A DNA stretch of 64,000 nucleotides. It comes from Fusobacterium ulcerans ATCC 49185. GTDB taxonomy: Bacteria > Fusobacteriota > Fusobacteriia > Fusobacteriales > Fusobacteriaceae. The notes below the pieces were generated by a model that was given only the letters and a program-made list of their open reading frames with translations, searched no databases and was not told where the DNA came from. Positions 24,383 through 34,046 of this stretch are shown piece by piece (positions within the stretch are counted from its first letter, which is position 1; each line of letters opens with the position of its first letter). A program made the translations under genes and the position numbers. The stretch spans positions 1,054,001 to 1,118,000 of the forward strand of contig NZ_LR215979.1 of the NCBI RefSeq assembly GCF_900683735.1, in the 5' to 3' direction.

Positions 24383-24874
24383 TTATTCAGCTACCTCAAA
24401 TTCTGGATCAGTAAATTCTTCTTTTTTTATTTTTCCGCTGGAATAATAAATATTGTTCCAAAGGATAAGAGAATCTTGTGCTATATATTCTTTAGATTTT
24501 TCTCCATTGAGAAAGTACTCCTCAAGGATTTCATTATTATCTTTATCTCTATATCTTTTCTGATAGATATTTCCATTGGTATAGTATAATGTTATAGACA
24601 TAGGTTTTTCATCTTTAAATTCACCAACATATTCTACATGACCAGATGGATAGTAAAAAACAGCTTTACCATTTAATCTTCCATTCTTATAATCTACTGA
24701 ATTAAGGATTTGTCCTTTTTCATCTTTGTTTACAAGGGTTCCTGTGTAAGCATTTTCTTCTCCCTTGATAAAGATAACAGCAGAATCTATGTAAAGATTG
24801 GGATTTACTACCAGCCTTTCAGAAAAAGAAGCTGCTGAAAGGAACAAAAAAATAAATGATACAATTTTTTTCAT
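24383..24874 (-). CDS. secreted MORN-2/YwqK-type repeat protein
   Basis: The 163-residue product has a Sec signal peptide (about 1-18, no lipobox) and three or so degenerate MORN-2 repeats. The clearest is NGRLNGKAVFYYPSGHVEYV at about residues 70-90, followed by YYTNGNIYQKRY and IYYSSGKIKKEEF. It is a smaller, non-lipidated relative of the protein at 4080-4952, presumably periplasmic or exported, and a beta-meander binding module. It is followed upstream in the same direction by another small secreted protein gene, and the two may be one transcript. Confidence 0.75.
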   Translation of the reverse strand: MKKIVSFIFLFLSAASFSERLVVNPNLYIDSAVIFIKGEENAYTGTLVNKDEKGQILNSVDYKNGRLNGKAVFYYPSGHVEYVGEFKDEKPMSITLYYTNGNIYQKRYRDKDNNEILEEYFLNGEKSKEYIAQDSLILWNNIYYSSGKIKKEEFTDPEFEVAE

Positions 24875-24914
24875 ATCTTACCCCTTTTTGTTTTATACAT
24901 TTTAAAAGAAAGAT

Positions 24915-25280
24915 TTAGTATCTGTATATCTTTTTGTCATTTCTGATGCCAGAAGTATCTATTTCAAGTTTGATAAGCTTGAATTCATCTCCTATTGTTG
25001 ATTTTATACTCTTATTTATTTCAGCACTGATTTTTTTTGCATAAGCATCATAATCTGCAACATTTACTTCTGAACCAACTGCAAATTCGACATCTACTTC
25101 TACAGCTTTGTCATCTTCAATGTCAACATCTATTTCTTTTAGATTTATCTTTTTACCAGCTTCAAGTACAGGAAAATTTTTATAAATTTCACCAGCTAAT
25201 ATATGCTCTTCTCTGTCAAAATCTCCAGCAAAACTTACTGCAGATAAAAGACAGAACATACCTAATAATATTTTTTTCAT
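24915..25280 (-). CDS. small secreted hypothetical protein, 121 aa
   Basis: This product has a Sec signal peptide (MKKILLGMFCLLSAVSFAGD) and a mature part of about 100 residues, acidic with an alternating strand-like pattern (EIDVDIEDDKAVEVDVEFAV), then a helix (YDAYAKKISAEINKSIKS) and a final strand. I do not recognise the family; it would fit a small alpha/beta periplasmic domain. AGGAGG precedes the ATG. It lies 40 bases upstream of the repeat-protein gene and may share its transcript. Confidence 0.65.
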   Translation of the reverse strand: MKKILLGMFCLLSAVSFAGDFDREEHILAGEIYKNFPVLEAGKKINLKEIDVDIEDDKAVEVDVEFAVGSEVNVADYDAYAKKISAEINKSIKSTIGDEFKLIKLEIDTSGIRNDKKIYRY

Positions 25281-25337
25281 TTTGGGTTCCTCCTGAATTA
25301 TATGTATTATAATCTTCCCCAGATGTATAATATAACT

Positions 25338-25751
25338 TTACTTTCCACAGCACTTTTTATATTTTTTTCCACTTCCACATGGACATGGGTCATTTCTTTC
25401 CACTTTATTTTCATTTACTATAGTTCCTTGTAATGGAAGCCATTTTTGATAGTACCAGATACCATCTTTTTTTACAAAATAACTTTTTTCATGATGAACT
25501 ATAGTTTTACCTTTTTCCTTGTATGTCGCTTTAAATTCAACTATTCCCTCATCATCTGCTTCAGTTCCTTTGTCAGTACTTACTATTTCAAGTCCCAGCC
25601 ATTCAGATTCCTTAGACCATTTTTCACATTCAGTCCAGTCTATACCAGCCATATGGTCAGAGTCATGTGTATTTTTTATAAATTCTATGTCACCAGTGAC
25701 ATAGGCATTATATCTTGCTCTCATTAATTCTTCTGCTGTTTTGATTTTCAT
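25338..25751 (-). CDS. YchJ-like protein with C-terminal SEC-C zinc motif
   Basis: A 137-residue cytoplasmic protein. Residues 1-110 form an NTF2-like YchJ middle domain ([20 protein letters not shown], then [14 protein letters not shown]). The end [18 protein letters not shown] is a perfect SEC-C zinc-binding motif, as at the end of SecA. E. coli YchJ has SEC-C motifs at both ends; only the C-terminal one is here. Function of the family is unknown; the zinc motif suggests binding to a protein partner. The start codon overlaps the stop of the acetyltransferase gene (TAATG), so the two are coupled. Confidence 0.85.
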   Translation of the reverse strand: MKIKTAEELMRARYNAYVTGDIEFIKNTHDSDHMAGIDWTECEKWSKESEWLGLEIVSTDKGTEADDEGIVEFKATYKEKGKTIVHHEKSYFVKKDGIWYYQKWLPLQGTIVNENKVERNDPCPCGSGKKYKKCCGK

Positions 25752-26254
25752 TAAAACTCTCCTGCTAATTTATCTAAATTTTCTCCTGTAACTCTGAACA
25801 CTGTCCATTCATCCATAGGAACAGCTCCCATTTTCTTATAGAATTCAATAGATGATTTGTTCCAGTCAAGACACCACCATTCTACTCTTCCATAATTATT
25901 GTCTTTTGCTACTTTTCCTAAGAAAGAAAGCATAATTTTTCCTATTCCCTTATTTCTGTATTCAGGTTTTACATAGAGATCTTCAAGATATACTCCTGCT
26001 CTTCCTAAAAAAGTAGAAAAATTATTAAAGAAAAGAGCAAAACTTACAGGCTCTCCATTTAATTCACCAAAAACTACCTGAGCTTTTTTATTTACAAATA
26101 TAGATTCTCTAAGTATTTCTTCAGTTGCCACTACTTCATTTAAGAGATTTTCATAGTCTGCAAGTTCTTTTATAAACTTTAAAATAAGCGGACATTCATC
26201 CTCATTTGCAAATCTTATGGTAAATCCATCTAATTTTGTCTGAAATTTTTCCAT
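25751..26254 (-). CDS. GNAT N-acetyltransferase, SSAT (diamine/thialysine) type
   Basis: A 167-residue acetyltransferase. The acetyl-CoA loop is [11 protein letters not shown] at about residues 103-113. The segments [39 protein letters not shown] and [20 protein letters not shown] are those of spermidine/spermine or thialysine N-acetyltransferases. So it probably acetylates a polyamine or small amine in the cytoplasm. The open frame extends to 26275, but GGAGGGAAAA immediately precedes the ATG at 26254. It is followed, overlapping, by the YchJ-like gene. Confidence 0.85.
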   Translation of the reverse strand: MEKFQTKLDGFTIRFANEDECPLILKFIKELADYENLLNEVVATEEILRESIFVNKKAQVVFGELNGEPVSFALFFNNFSTFLGRAGVYLEDLYVKPEYRNKGIGKIMLSFLGKVAKDNNYGRVEWWCLDWNKSSIEFYKKMGAVPMDEWTVFRVTGENLDKLAGEF

Positions 26255-26565
26255 TTTTCCCTCCTGAAAGAACAATGTAAATATAATCTTTGTTTTATAT
26301 ATTATACTCGAATTTAGGAGTAAAAGTCAATTTGTAGCAATAAATATTAAAAAAAAATATAAATCCAATATATAGAAAAATTTTAATTCATATTCTTTAA
26401 AAATATAAATTTTCAGAAACTTTTGAGATATATGAAAGCGACTTTTTAAAATAAATTTAAGTTTACCTATTGACTAATTAAGATTTATTAGCTATATACA
26501 ATAGTACAATGATTTAGGAACAAAATATCAGAAAGAACTTTCCAAAACAATAAGGGGGCATAATT
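26255..26565. other. intergenic stretch between divergent GNAT and fusA2 genes
   Basis: About 310 AT-rich bases, with the fusA2 promoter at 26470-26498. I see no ORF and no RNA motif otherwise. Confidence 0.45.
26470..26498 (+). promoter_or_regulatory. promoter of the EF-G paralogue
   Basis: TTGACT, 17 bases, TATATA; about 68 bases before the start codon. Confidence 0.55.
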
Positions 26566-28626
26566 ATGAGAAACTTTGAAACATGTAACATAAGAAATAT
26601 ATCTCTTTTAGGACATAGAGGAAGTGGGAAAACTACTCTTACAGAAGCTTTACTGTATATTTCTAAATTTTCAAACAAGATGGGATCAGTAGAAGAGGGA
26701 ACTACAGTATCAGACTTTGATAAGGAAGAAACTCGTAGACTGTTTTCAATAAATACTTCAATAGTTCCTGTAGAATATGGTGATTGTAAATATAACTTTC
26801 TAGATACTCCAGGTTACTTTGATTTTTCAGGTGAAGTATATTCTGCAGTTAGAGTTTCAGGAAGTGCAGTTATAGTAATGGATGCCACATCAGGAGTAGA
26901 AGTAGGAACAGAAAAAGCATGGAGAATATTAGAAGAAAGAAAACTTCCAAGAATAATTTTCATCAACAAGATGGATAAGGGATATATTAATTATGAAAAG
27001 TTATTACGTGAAATGAAAGAAAAATTTGGAAAGAAAATTGCTCCTTTCTGTGTACCAATTGGTGATAAAGAAGAGTTTAAAGGATTTGTAAATGTAGTAG
27101 AATTAATAGGAAGAATATTCAATGGTGTGGAATGTGTAGATGGACCTATACCTGAAGATTTAGATATATCAGAAGTAAGAAATTTATTACTAGAAGCTGT
27201 AGCAGAAACTGATGAAACTTTAATGGATAAATATTTTAATGGTGAGGAATTTACTCTTGAAGAGATAAAAACTGGATTGCATAAAGGTGTAATTTCTGGA
27301 GATATAGTTCCTGTAATAGTTGGATCAGCTATACAGGGAATAGGGGTTCATACTTTATTTAAAATGATATCTGACTATATGCCTACACCAACTGAGATGT
27401 TCAATGGTGAAAGAGTTGGAACTAATCCAGTAACTGGAGAACCTGAAGCTAGAAAAATATGTAAAGATGAGCCTTTCTCAGCTATAGTTTTCAAAACTCT
27501 TGTTGACCCATTTATTGGAAAAATATCATTATTTAAAATAAATTCAGGAACATTAAAAAAAGATACAGAGGTATTAAATCCTAATAAGAATAAAAAAGAG
27601 AGAATATCTCAAATTATATATTTGAGAGGAAATAAACAGGAAGAGGCTCAGGAACTTGTAGCAGGAGATATTGGAGCTACAACTAAACTTCAATTTACAC
27701 AAACTGGAGATACACTTTGTGATAAAGATAAACCTATAGTTTATGATAGCATTGAACTTCCAGAAGCTTGTCTGTATTCAAGCGTAGAACCTGCTCAAAA
27801 AGCAGATGATGAAAAATTAAGTACTTGCCTTCAAAGGATGATGGAGGAAGACCCTACATTTGTTATGCATAGAAATTCAGAAACTAAGCAGTTGTTAATC
27901 GGTGGACAGGGAGAAAAACATCTATATGTAATTCTTTGTAAAATAAAAAATAAATTTGGAGTACATGCTGTACTTACTGATCCAGTTGTATCTTATCGTG
28001 AAACAATAAAAGGAACAGTTTCAGTTCAAGGAAAACATAAAAAGCAATCTGGTGGAGCAGGACAATATGGAGATGTTCATATTAAATTTGAACCATGTGA
28101 AAATGAATTTGAATTTGCAGATGAAGTAAAAGGTGGAGTAGTTCCTAAAACATATATGCCAGCAGTTGAAAAAGGACTTCTTGAAGCTAAAGAAAAAGGA
28201 ATTCTTGCTGGATATCCAGTTATTAACTTTAAGGCAACTATATTTGATGGATCATACCATCCAGTAGACTCTAACGAAATATCTTTTAAACAGGCAGCTA
28301 TACTTGCATTCAAAAAAGGAATGGAAATGGCAAAACCAGTTCTTTTAGAACCTATAATGAAACTTGAAATTGTAGTTCCTGAAAGTTACATGGGAGATGT
28401 AATGGGAGATATGAATAAACGTAGAGGAAGAATTTTAGGAATGGAACCTAATCAATATGGAGAACAAGTATTGAATGTAGAAGTTCCTCAAGCTGAAATA
28501 TTGAAATATGCTCTTGATCTTAGAGCTATGACTCAAGGAAGAGGACACTATAGATTTGAATTTGCAAGATACGAGGAAGTGCCTGAAGTATTAGCTAAAA
28601 AGATAATTGAAAGCAGAAAGGCATAA
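26566..28626 (+). CDS. fusA2: elongation factor G paralogue (EF-G2 type)
   Basis: A 686-residue translational GTPase with all five EF-G domains. The P-loop is GHRGSGKT (residues 16-23), where housekeeping EF-G has GHIDAGKT. Switch and G-motifs are DTPGYFDF and FINKMDK; domain IV has GGAGQYGDVHIKFEP; the C-terminal domain includes ESYMGDVMGDMNKRRGRI. The altered P-loop and domain pattern fit the EF-G2/'EF-G-like' group found beside the main fusA in many bacteria. Its role may be a specialised translocation or ribosome rescue step. It stands alone with its own promoter and terminator, away from the ribosomal protein operons where fusA normally lies. Confidence 0.87.
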   Translation: MRNFETCNIRNISLLGHRGSGKTTLTEALLYISKFSNKMGSVEEGTTVSDFDKEETRRLFSINTSIVPVEYGDCKYNFLDTPGYFDFSGEVYSAVRVSGSAVIVMDATSGVEVGTEKAWRILEERKLPRIIFINKMDKGYINYEKLLREMKEKFGKKIAPFCVPIGDKEEFKGFVNVVELIGRIFNGVECVDGPIPEDLDISEVRNLLLEAVAETDETLMDKYFNGEEFTLEEIKTGLHKGVISGDIVPVIVGSAIQGIGVHTLFKMISDYMPTPTEMFNGERVGTNPVTGEPEARKICKDEPFSAIVFKTLVDPFIGKISLFKINSGTLKKDTEVLNPNKNKKERISQIIYLRGNKQEEAQELVAGDIGATTKLQFTQTGDTLCDKDKPIVYDSIELPEACLYSSVEPAQKADDEKLSTCLQRMMEEDPTFVMHRNSETKQLLIGGQGEKHLYVILCKIKNKFGVHAVLTDPVVSYRETIKGTVSVQGKHKKQSGGAGQYGDVHIKFEPCENEFEFADEVKGGVVPKTYMPAVEKGLLEAKEKGILAGYPVINFKATIFDGSYHPVDSNEISFKQAAILAFKKGMEMAKPVLLEPIMKLEIVVPESYMGDVMGDMNKRRGRILGMEPNQYGEQVLNVEVPQAEILKYALDLRAMTQGRGHYRFEFARYEEVPEVLAKKIIESRKA

Positions 28627-28633
28627 TATTGTG

Positions 28634-28686
28634 ACAGCAGAGACCATCTTCAGTAAAGAAATTTGCTGAGTGGTCTCTTTTTTTTA
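28634..28686 (+). terminator. terminator of fusA2
   Basis: AGAGACCA (28639-28646) pairs with TGGTCTCT (28671-28678), with inner CAG/CTG pairing, then a long T-run. It overlaps the false upstream part of the next open frame. Confidence 0.8.
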
Positions 28687-28698
28687 AGGAGGGGAGAA

Positions 28699-29160
28699 AT
28701 GGGAGAAGTATTTATAGTTGATTTTGAGGAAAGACACCTTGAAGATTTTAAGAAATTAGGATATGAATGGCTTTCAAAGTATGATTTATTAGAACCAGTA
28801 GATGAAGAAATGCTGAATAATCCTAGAGAGAAAATAATTGATAAAGGTGGGTTTGTATATATTGCTGAAATGGATGGAGAGTGTGTAGGAACTGTTTCAT
28901 TGGGAAAAATAGAAAATGGAGATTTTGAAATACTAAAACTTGCTGTTTCAGATAAATATCATGGAAAAAGAATTGGAAGTCTTCTTATGGAAAAATGTTT
29001 TGAAAAAGCATGGAAAGAGGGAGCAAAGAAACTTCTGCTTTACTCTAATCATCAGTTAAAAGCAGCCCTTCATTTATATAAAAAGTATGGTTTTGTAAAT
29101 TTAGAATATGATGAAAATAAATATGAAGAAGCAGATATAAAAATGGAATGTATACTGTAA
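28699..29160 (+). CDS. GNAT family N-acetyltransferase
   Basis: A 153-residue GNAT protein. The acetyl-CoA loop is YHGKRIGSLLMEKCF, preceded by the beta-strand FEILKLAVSD, and the C-terminal KAALHLYKKYGFVNLEY is the usual beta-alpha-beta ending. The frame is open from 28663, but that part lies in the fusA2 terminator; AAGGAGGGGAG then precedes the ATG at 28699. The substrate is unknown; this type resembles MarR-associated or small-amine acetyltransferases. It ends right at the long-loop terminator shared with the autotransporter gene. Confidence 0.85.
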   Translation: MGEVFIVDFEERHLEDFKKLGYEWLSKYDLLEPVDEEMLNNPREKIIDKGGFVYIAEMDGECVGTVSLGKIENGDFEILKLAVSDKYHGKRIGSLLMEKCFEKAWKEGAKKLLLYSNHQLKAALHLYKKYGFVNLEYDENKYEEADIKMECIL

Positions 29161-29165
29161 ATAAA

Positions 29166-29284
29166 AAAAGAGAGAATATAGTCAAGACAGATAAATTTTA
29201 GAGATTTGAGAATTAGAAAGAATTCAATTTTTCTATCAAAAAAGTTCTAAAATTATATTTTTACTTGCAGATATTCTCTCTTTT
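29166..29284. terminator. long-loop bidirectional terminator, repeat copy B
   Basis: A perfect 14-base inverted repeat (AAAAGAGAGAATAT, 29166-29179, with ATATTCTCTCTTTT, 29271-29284) encloses 91 bases. The loop starts with GATAAATTTTAGAG (29190 on) and ends with a 34-base segment (29230-29263) almost the same as one at 18946-18979. Confidence 0.65.
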
Positions 29285-29287
29285 AAT

Positions 29288-31648
29288 TTAGAATGTATAT
29301 TTTACCCCTAGAGAAACAGAGGATTCAAAATGGTTTCTATTGATTAAACCATGAAATCCAACATTGTACTCTAAAAGATTCTGTGCAGTATATGAAACAT
29401 TAAGGTTTATAACTTCTGTATCTTTTGATACTTTCAGTGCAGGTATTGTGTAATGTACTTCAGGCTTGAAAATGAAGTCAGCATGAGTATTTCGAGGTTT
29501 TTTACTGGAATGATACCATGTCAAATCTCCATTAATATTCCAGCTTTCAGAAATATTGTATTTATATTTTAATCCTGCTTTTGATATAAGAGATGGAGAA
29601 GTATTCTTTTTAACATTCAAAGCATAATTATCTTCATCAGCAGTTGTATCTTGTTTCTCATTATATCCCTGATCTTTGTTCCAGATATAATCTAGTCCAG
29701 CATAAGGGTAAACATAATTTTTACTATCATCTCCTGATAATATATACCCAGTTTCCCAACCAAAAGAAGTAAGAAAAGAATCAAATTTCCCTGTTATCTC
29801 CCTTTTATTGTAGTTGTCCTCTCTGTCTAGTATTCTTCTTTTTAGTTCATGACGAGAGTATCCTGTTCCTGCCTGAAAAATATTCAGCCAGTTGTTATGA
29901 AGATAAGAAACACTTCCAACAAGAGTGAATGAATCAATATCTTCTTTACTATTTCCTTTGTCTTTAAAATCAGCTTTGCTTCCAACATACCCATAATTTA
30001 AACCAAATGTAAAATTGTTGTAAGGGAAGACAGACTGTCCATTAAAGCCATAAGATCTGTATGAATAAGCTGGATGATAAGAATTTCCATAGTATTTACC
30101 ATAAGAGGTAATAAGTTCTCCGTATTGAGTAGTTAAATTAGGATTTAGATTGAACTCTCTATTTAAAGAATAATTTTTTTCTCTGGCTTTCATATTGTTT
30201 ATTTCATGAATATTTGATTTTGGATAATTATATATAGAGTCATAAAACCCACCAACTATATCATTATTTGGGGAAGGATTATCAGGTTTTTTATTTAGAA
30301 CAAGGTAAAGTATTCCATTTTCTTTATCATATTCATAATTTCCAAGCCATCCTTCAGCAACATTGGTTACATTTATTTTTCCTATATTACTATTATTACT
30401 GTCTTTTATGTAGACAGCAGGTATTTTGATTACAGTATCATTTGTTACATACATGGAATCCATAGGATGTTCATTAATTATCCCATTGTTTATAAGTTGA
30501 TTGGTACTTAATGTAGGGGTAAGAAGATCACTTACTTGTATGTTCAATGTTAGTTTTATGTTAGGATTGATAATTAAAGTTCCATCTAGTTTTTCTCTGG
30601 AAATGGGAGGAATAGAAACTGAAGATGGATTTCCTTTATATTTATCAGGAACTGCAAGAGTCATATCCTTATCGAGGTTCCATGTTCCAGATTTTACTGC
30701 TATATTTGAGAAATTTTTGATAGTGTAGTCAATTACACCATTTGAAATAGGTTTTCCACTTGATTGTGTTTCAGAGAGAATGAGAGTATCAGTTCCTCTG
30801 TTCCCTTCTACTATTCCATTTATTTTAGAAGCAGTTCCAAGTTCCAGCATATTATCTCCATTACCCATAAGAATAGCTATTTTTCCTTCCTGCTCTATTG
30901 TTCCGTGGTTTACAAAAGACGATGAATTACTTACAGAAACTCCAACATTTCCCTTGTTGGCAATTATTCCATAATTTTCTCCATGTCCTCCATTCTGTAT
31001 AGCAAGTCCATAGCTTGAACCATTTCTTATTTCACCTGCAGCTGAATTTATAAAGGTGCTGTTGTATACAGAAACCCCAAATTTTCCCTTATTAGAAATA
31101 ATTCCATTGTTTATTCCTTTACTGTGAAAATCTACAGTGAATCCATAATTTCCACTATTGGAAATAGTTCCATCATTTGTCCCAGTGCTGTTATGTATAT
31201 AGAAACCTGTATTTCCCTTATTGGAGATTACTCCACTTTTTTCGTTTATTGCTTCTTTGGTAGAATAAGCAGAAATTCCGTACTCTCCTATATTTTCTAT
31301 TTTTCCAAAATTAGATACTTTTTCACCATTGATAAGCCTTATTCCAAAACTTCCATCATTGGAAATTTCACCCCCTTTTCCATTAACTATTACTGAATCA
31401 CCAGATACATCAATTCCATAATCACCATTATTTTTTATTGTTCCAAAATTTTGTATTAAAGAGAATGAAGAACCAGTTATTCCATGAGAGCTATCATTTT
31501 TTATAATACCAGTATTTAATATATCTGTGTGAGTAGCTCCAACTATGCCATTATAAATTGTTTCTGAGTTAGTAATACTTTCATTTTCTACAGCAGGACT
31601 ATTTAAGCACATACTGAGAAAGATGAAAATTAATAGATATTTTTTCAT
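29288..31648 (-). CDS. type V autotransporter adhesin-like protein
   Basis: A 786-residue surface protein. It has a signal peptide (about 1-20), then at residues about 30-265 ten or more imperfect repeats of 18-27 residues with the core N-x-G-x-I-x-N-x-G-x-x-G (for example GTISNSGNYGFTV), which predict a right-handed beta-helix. A linker follows at about 270-500 and a C-terminal autotransporter barrel at about 510-786 that ends VSLGVKYTF, with the terminal Phe needed for barrel insertion. The passenger would be displayed on the outer membrane; adhesion is the common role in fusobacteria but is not shown here. It is a single gene, in the orientation convergent to the GNAT gene. Confidence 0.88.
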   Translation of the reverse strand: MKKYLLIFIFLSMCLNSPAVENESITNSETIYNGIVGATHTDILNTGIIKNDSSHGITGSSFSLIQNFGTIKNNGDYGIDVSGDSVIVNGKGGEISNDGSFGIRLINGEKVSNFGKIENIGEYGISAYSTKEAINEKSGVISNKGNTGFYIHNSTGTNDGTISNSGNYGFTVDFHSKGINNGIISNKGKFGVSVYNSTFINSAAGEIRNGSSYGLAIQNGGHGENYGIIANKGNVGVSVSNSSSFVNHGTIEQEGKIAILMGNGDNMLELGTASKINGIVEGNRGTDTLILSETQSSGKPISNGVIDYTIKNFSNIAVKSGTWNLDKDMTLAVPDKYKGNPSSVSIPPISREKLDGTLIINPNIKLTLNIQVSDLLTPTLSTNQLINNGIINEHPMDSMYVTNDTVIKIPAVYIKDSNNSNIGKINVTNVAEGWLGNYEYDKENGILYLVLNKKPDNPSPNNDIVGGFYDSIYNYPKSNIHEINNMKAREKNYSLNREFNLNPNLTTQYGELITSYGKYYGNSYHPAYSYRSYGFNGQSVFPYNNFTFGLNYGYVGSKADFKDKGNSKEDIDSFTLVGSVSYLHNNWLNIFQAGTGYSRHELKRRILDREDNYNKREITGKFDSFLTSFGWETGYILSGDDSKNYVYPYAGLDYIWNKDQGYNEKQDTTADEDNYALNVKKNTSPSLISKAGLKYKYNISESWNINGDLTWYHSSKKPRNTHADFIFKPEVHYTIPALKVSKDTEVINLNVSYTAQNLLEYNVGFHGLINRNHFESSVSLGVKYTF

Positions 31649-31787
31649 TTTTCTCTCCTTGTAAAGTATATATTAATTGATTTTCCCCTACACTTTACAG
31701 TTATTAGACAAAATTCTAAAAATCCTTTTATTTTTCAACAAATTATAGTAATATATAATAAAGAACTTGGATATAAAGGAGCTGAAT

Positions 31788-32546
31788 ATGTTTATTATCG
31801 AAAAAATAATCTCAATGACACTGTTATCACCATTACCATTTATTCTAATTTTTCTATATATAGGATTTAAAAATATATTAAACAGGAAGATAAAATCTGG
31901 TCTTGTACTTATACTTATTGGAATTGGTACTTATCTTGGAACATGTGATTTTTTTATAGATAGCTTTCTTTTTAAATTGGAAAGTGCATATCCTATAATA
32001 TCAACTGTAAAACTTCAAGAGGGAGATGTGTATATACTCTTAGGAGGAGGAATAACTCCAAATACTTCTGGAGGAAATGTTCCATCAGATGGTGCTAACG
32101 CAAGAATAATAAAAACTGCACAGCTTTATAATAAATATCCAAAGAAGATATATATATCAGGAGGAAGTCCGCTTCAAAATAAAGAGAGTGAAAGTTCTGT
32201 ATATAAAAGAGAATTGACAGCTTTAGGTATACCTGCTGAAAATATTATCATAGAAGAAAAAAGCAGAAACACAAGAGAGAATGCTGTATATATAAGAAAA
32301 ATGATGGAAGAAGCCAAAGAGAGAAGAGCAGTCTTGATTACATCAGCTTTTCATATGCTGAGAAGTGTAAAAACTTTTGATGATGGAGAGAAAGGAATGG
32401 TATTCTATCCAGCCCCATGTGATTTTATGGCTAAAAGTGAGCCTGAAAACTTTTTTGATTATATTCCTAAGTACAGCAATTTTAAAAAGTTAGGAATACT
32501 CTTGAAAGAATATGTTGGAATAGTGTATTATAAAATAAGATATTAA
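31788..32546 (+). CDS. DUF218/ElyC-like membrane protein (YdcF/SanA family)
   Basis: The 252-residue product has two N-terminal membrane helices (about 5-30 and 37-57) and a DUF218 domain: VYILLGGGITPNTSGG, then ARIIKTAQLYNKYPKKIYISGG, and the conserved EEKSRNTRENAVYIRKMM and LITSAFHMLRS. Relatives ElyC and SanA act in envelope biogenesis (lipid carrier or peptidoglycan control). The frame is open from a TTG at 31767, but AAAGGAG precedes the ATG at 31788. It is followed after 27 bases by an aminopeptidase P gene in the same direction. Confidence 0.85.
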   Translation: MFIIEKIISMTLLSPLPFILIFLYIGFKNILNRKIKSGLVLILIGIGTYLGTCDFFIDSFLFKLESAYPIISTVKLQEGDVYILLGGGITPNTSGGNVPSDGANARIIKTAQLYNKYPKKIYISGGSPLQNKESESSVYKRELTALGIPAENIIIEEKSRNTRENAVYIRKMMEEAKERRAVLITSAFHMLRSVKTFDDGEKGMVFYPAPCDFMAKSEPENFFDYIPKYSNFKKLGILLKEYVGIVYYKIRY

Positions 32547-32573
32547 CAAATAAAAAAGTACCAAGGGGGAAAA

Positions 32574-33959
32574 ATGCTGGGAAGAGAAATTTATGTTCAA
32601 AGAAGAGAAGTGCTTAAAAAGAAATTGGGAAAAGGAGTAGTGATTCTTCCAGGGAACAATGAATCACCTAGAAACTATAAGGATAACTGCTATTCTTTTG
32701 ATCAGGATTCAACATTCCTTTATTATTTTGGAATGGATATACCAGGTCTTATAGGAGTGATAGATGTAGATAATGGGAAGGAATATATATTTGGAACGGA
32801 CTTCACTCTAGATGATATAGTGTGGATGGGAGAACAAAAACTTCTTAAAACTTATGCAGAAGAAGCAGGGGTAGAAAACTTTGTTGAGATGTCAGAATTT
32901 GAAAAATTTGCAGCTCAGCTAAAAAAAGATAAAAGAGATATTCTTTTAATACCTCAATATAGGGCAGATAATATAATGAAGTTAAGCAAAGCCTTAGAAT
33001 TAGATCCGTTTAAATATGATGAATATACATCATTAAATTTAATAAAGGCCATAATAGAACAAAGAAATGTAAAATCACAAATAGAAATAGAAGAGATAGA
33101 AAAAGCAGTAAATGTAACAAAAGAAATGCATATTACTGCTATGAAAACAGTAAAAGCAGGAATGAAAGAATATGAAGTAGTAGCAGCTATTGAAGCAGTA
33201 ACAAAGAAATATTATGGAGAAACTTCATTTTTTACTATATTTACTAAAAATGGACATATTCTGCATAATCATGGATATGATAATACCATAGAAGATGGGG
33301 ATATGATTGTTCTTGACTGTGGAGCAAAGAACAGAGAAGGATATTGTGGAGATATGACAACTGCTTTTCCTGTAAATGGAAAATATAGCGATAAACAGAA
33401 GGATATATATTCTCTATTGATAGAAATGTTTGAAAAAGCAGAAGAAATGGTAAGACCTGGAATAAATTATAAAGATGTGCATTTGGCTGTTTCAAAAGTA
33501 TTAGCTGAAGGTATGATAAAAAGAGGATTGATGAAAGGAAATGCAGATGAAGCTGTAAAAGCTGGGGCTCATGCTGTGTTTTTCCCACATGGGCTAGGAC
33601 ATATGCTGGGACTAGATGTACATGATATGGAAAATCTGGGAGAAGATCTTGTAGGATATGAAAGTTTTCCTAGAGATATGCAGTTTGGATTAAAATCTTT
33701 AAGATTGGCAAGAGTATTAAAAGAAGGGTATGTATTTACTATAGAACCAGGTATATATTTTATTCCTGAACTTGTGAAAAGATGGAAAGCAGCAGGAAAA
33801 TTTATGGAATATCTGAATTATGATAAAATAGAAGAATATTTTGGATTTGGTGGGATGAGATATGAAGGAGATTTTGTAATTACTGCTGATGGTGCTAGAA
33901 GATTGGGAGATAAAATGCCTAAATACTATAATGAAATAGAAGAAATTATGAAAAAATAA
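32574..33959 (+). CDS. pepP: Xaa-Pro aminopeptidase (aminopeptidase P, M24B)
   Basis: A 461-residue cytoplasmic metallopeptidase that removes an N-terminal residue before proline. An N-terminal aminopeptidase P domain (about 1-135) precedes the pita-bread domain. The five metal ligands can be seen: Asp in VLDCGAKNR and in YCGDMTTAF, His in FFPHGLGHMLGLDVHD, Glu in FTIEPGIYF and Glu in MRYEGDFVIT. The length fits PepP. The ATG follows AAGGGGGA. Together with other peptidases it would free amino acids from proline-rich peptides, in line with amino-acid fermentation. Confidence 0.93.
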   Translation: MLGREIYVQRREVLKKKLGKGVVILPGNNESPRNYKDNCYSFDQDSTFLYYFGMDIPGLIGVIDVDNGKEYIFGTDFTLDDIVWMGEQKLLKTYAEEAGVENFVEMSEFEKFAAQLKKDKRDILLIPQYRADNIMKLSKALELDPFKYDEYTSLNLIKAIIEQRNVKSQIEIEEIEKAVNVTKEMHITAMKTVKAGMKEYEVVAAIEAVTKKYYGETSFFTIFTKNGHILHNHGYDNTIEDGDMIVLDCGAKNREGYCGDMTTAFPVNGKYSDKQKDIYSLLIEMFEKAEEMVRPGINYKDVHLAVSKVLAEGMIKRGLMKGNADEAVKAGAHAVFFPHGLGHMLGLDVHDMENLGEDLVGYESFPRDMQFGLKSLRLARVLKEGYVFTIEPGIYFIPELVKRWKAAGKFMEYLNYDKIEEYFGFGGMRYEGDFVITADGARRLGDKMPKYYNEIEEIMKK

Positions 33960-34046
33960 ACTGTTATCTGCTGGTCAGAGGAGATAGAAAATGATAAGAA
34001 CAAGCAAATAAACCTCTTGAAAATATAAAAATTCAGGAGGGACAAA

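Noticed and set aside
28663-28698. N-terminal extension of the GNAT protein
   Set aside because: This part lies inside the fusA2 terminator, and a strong ribosome binding site precedes the ATG at 28699.
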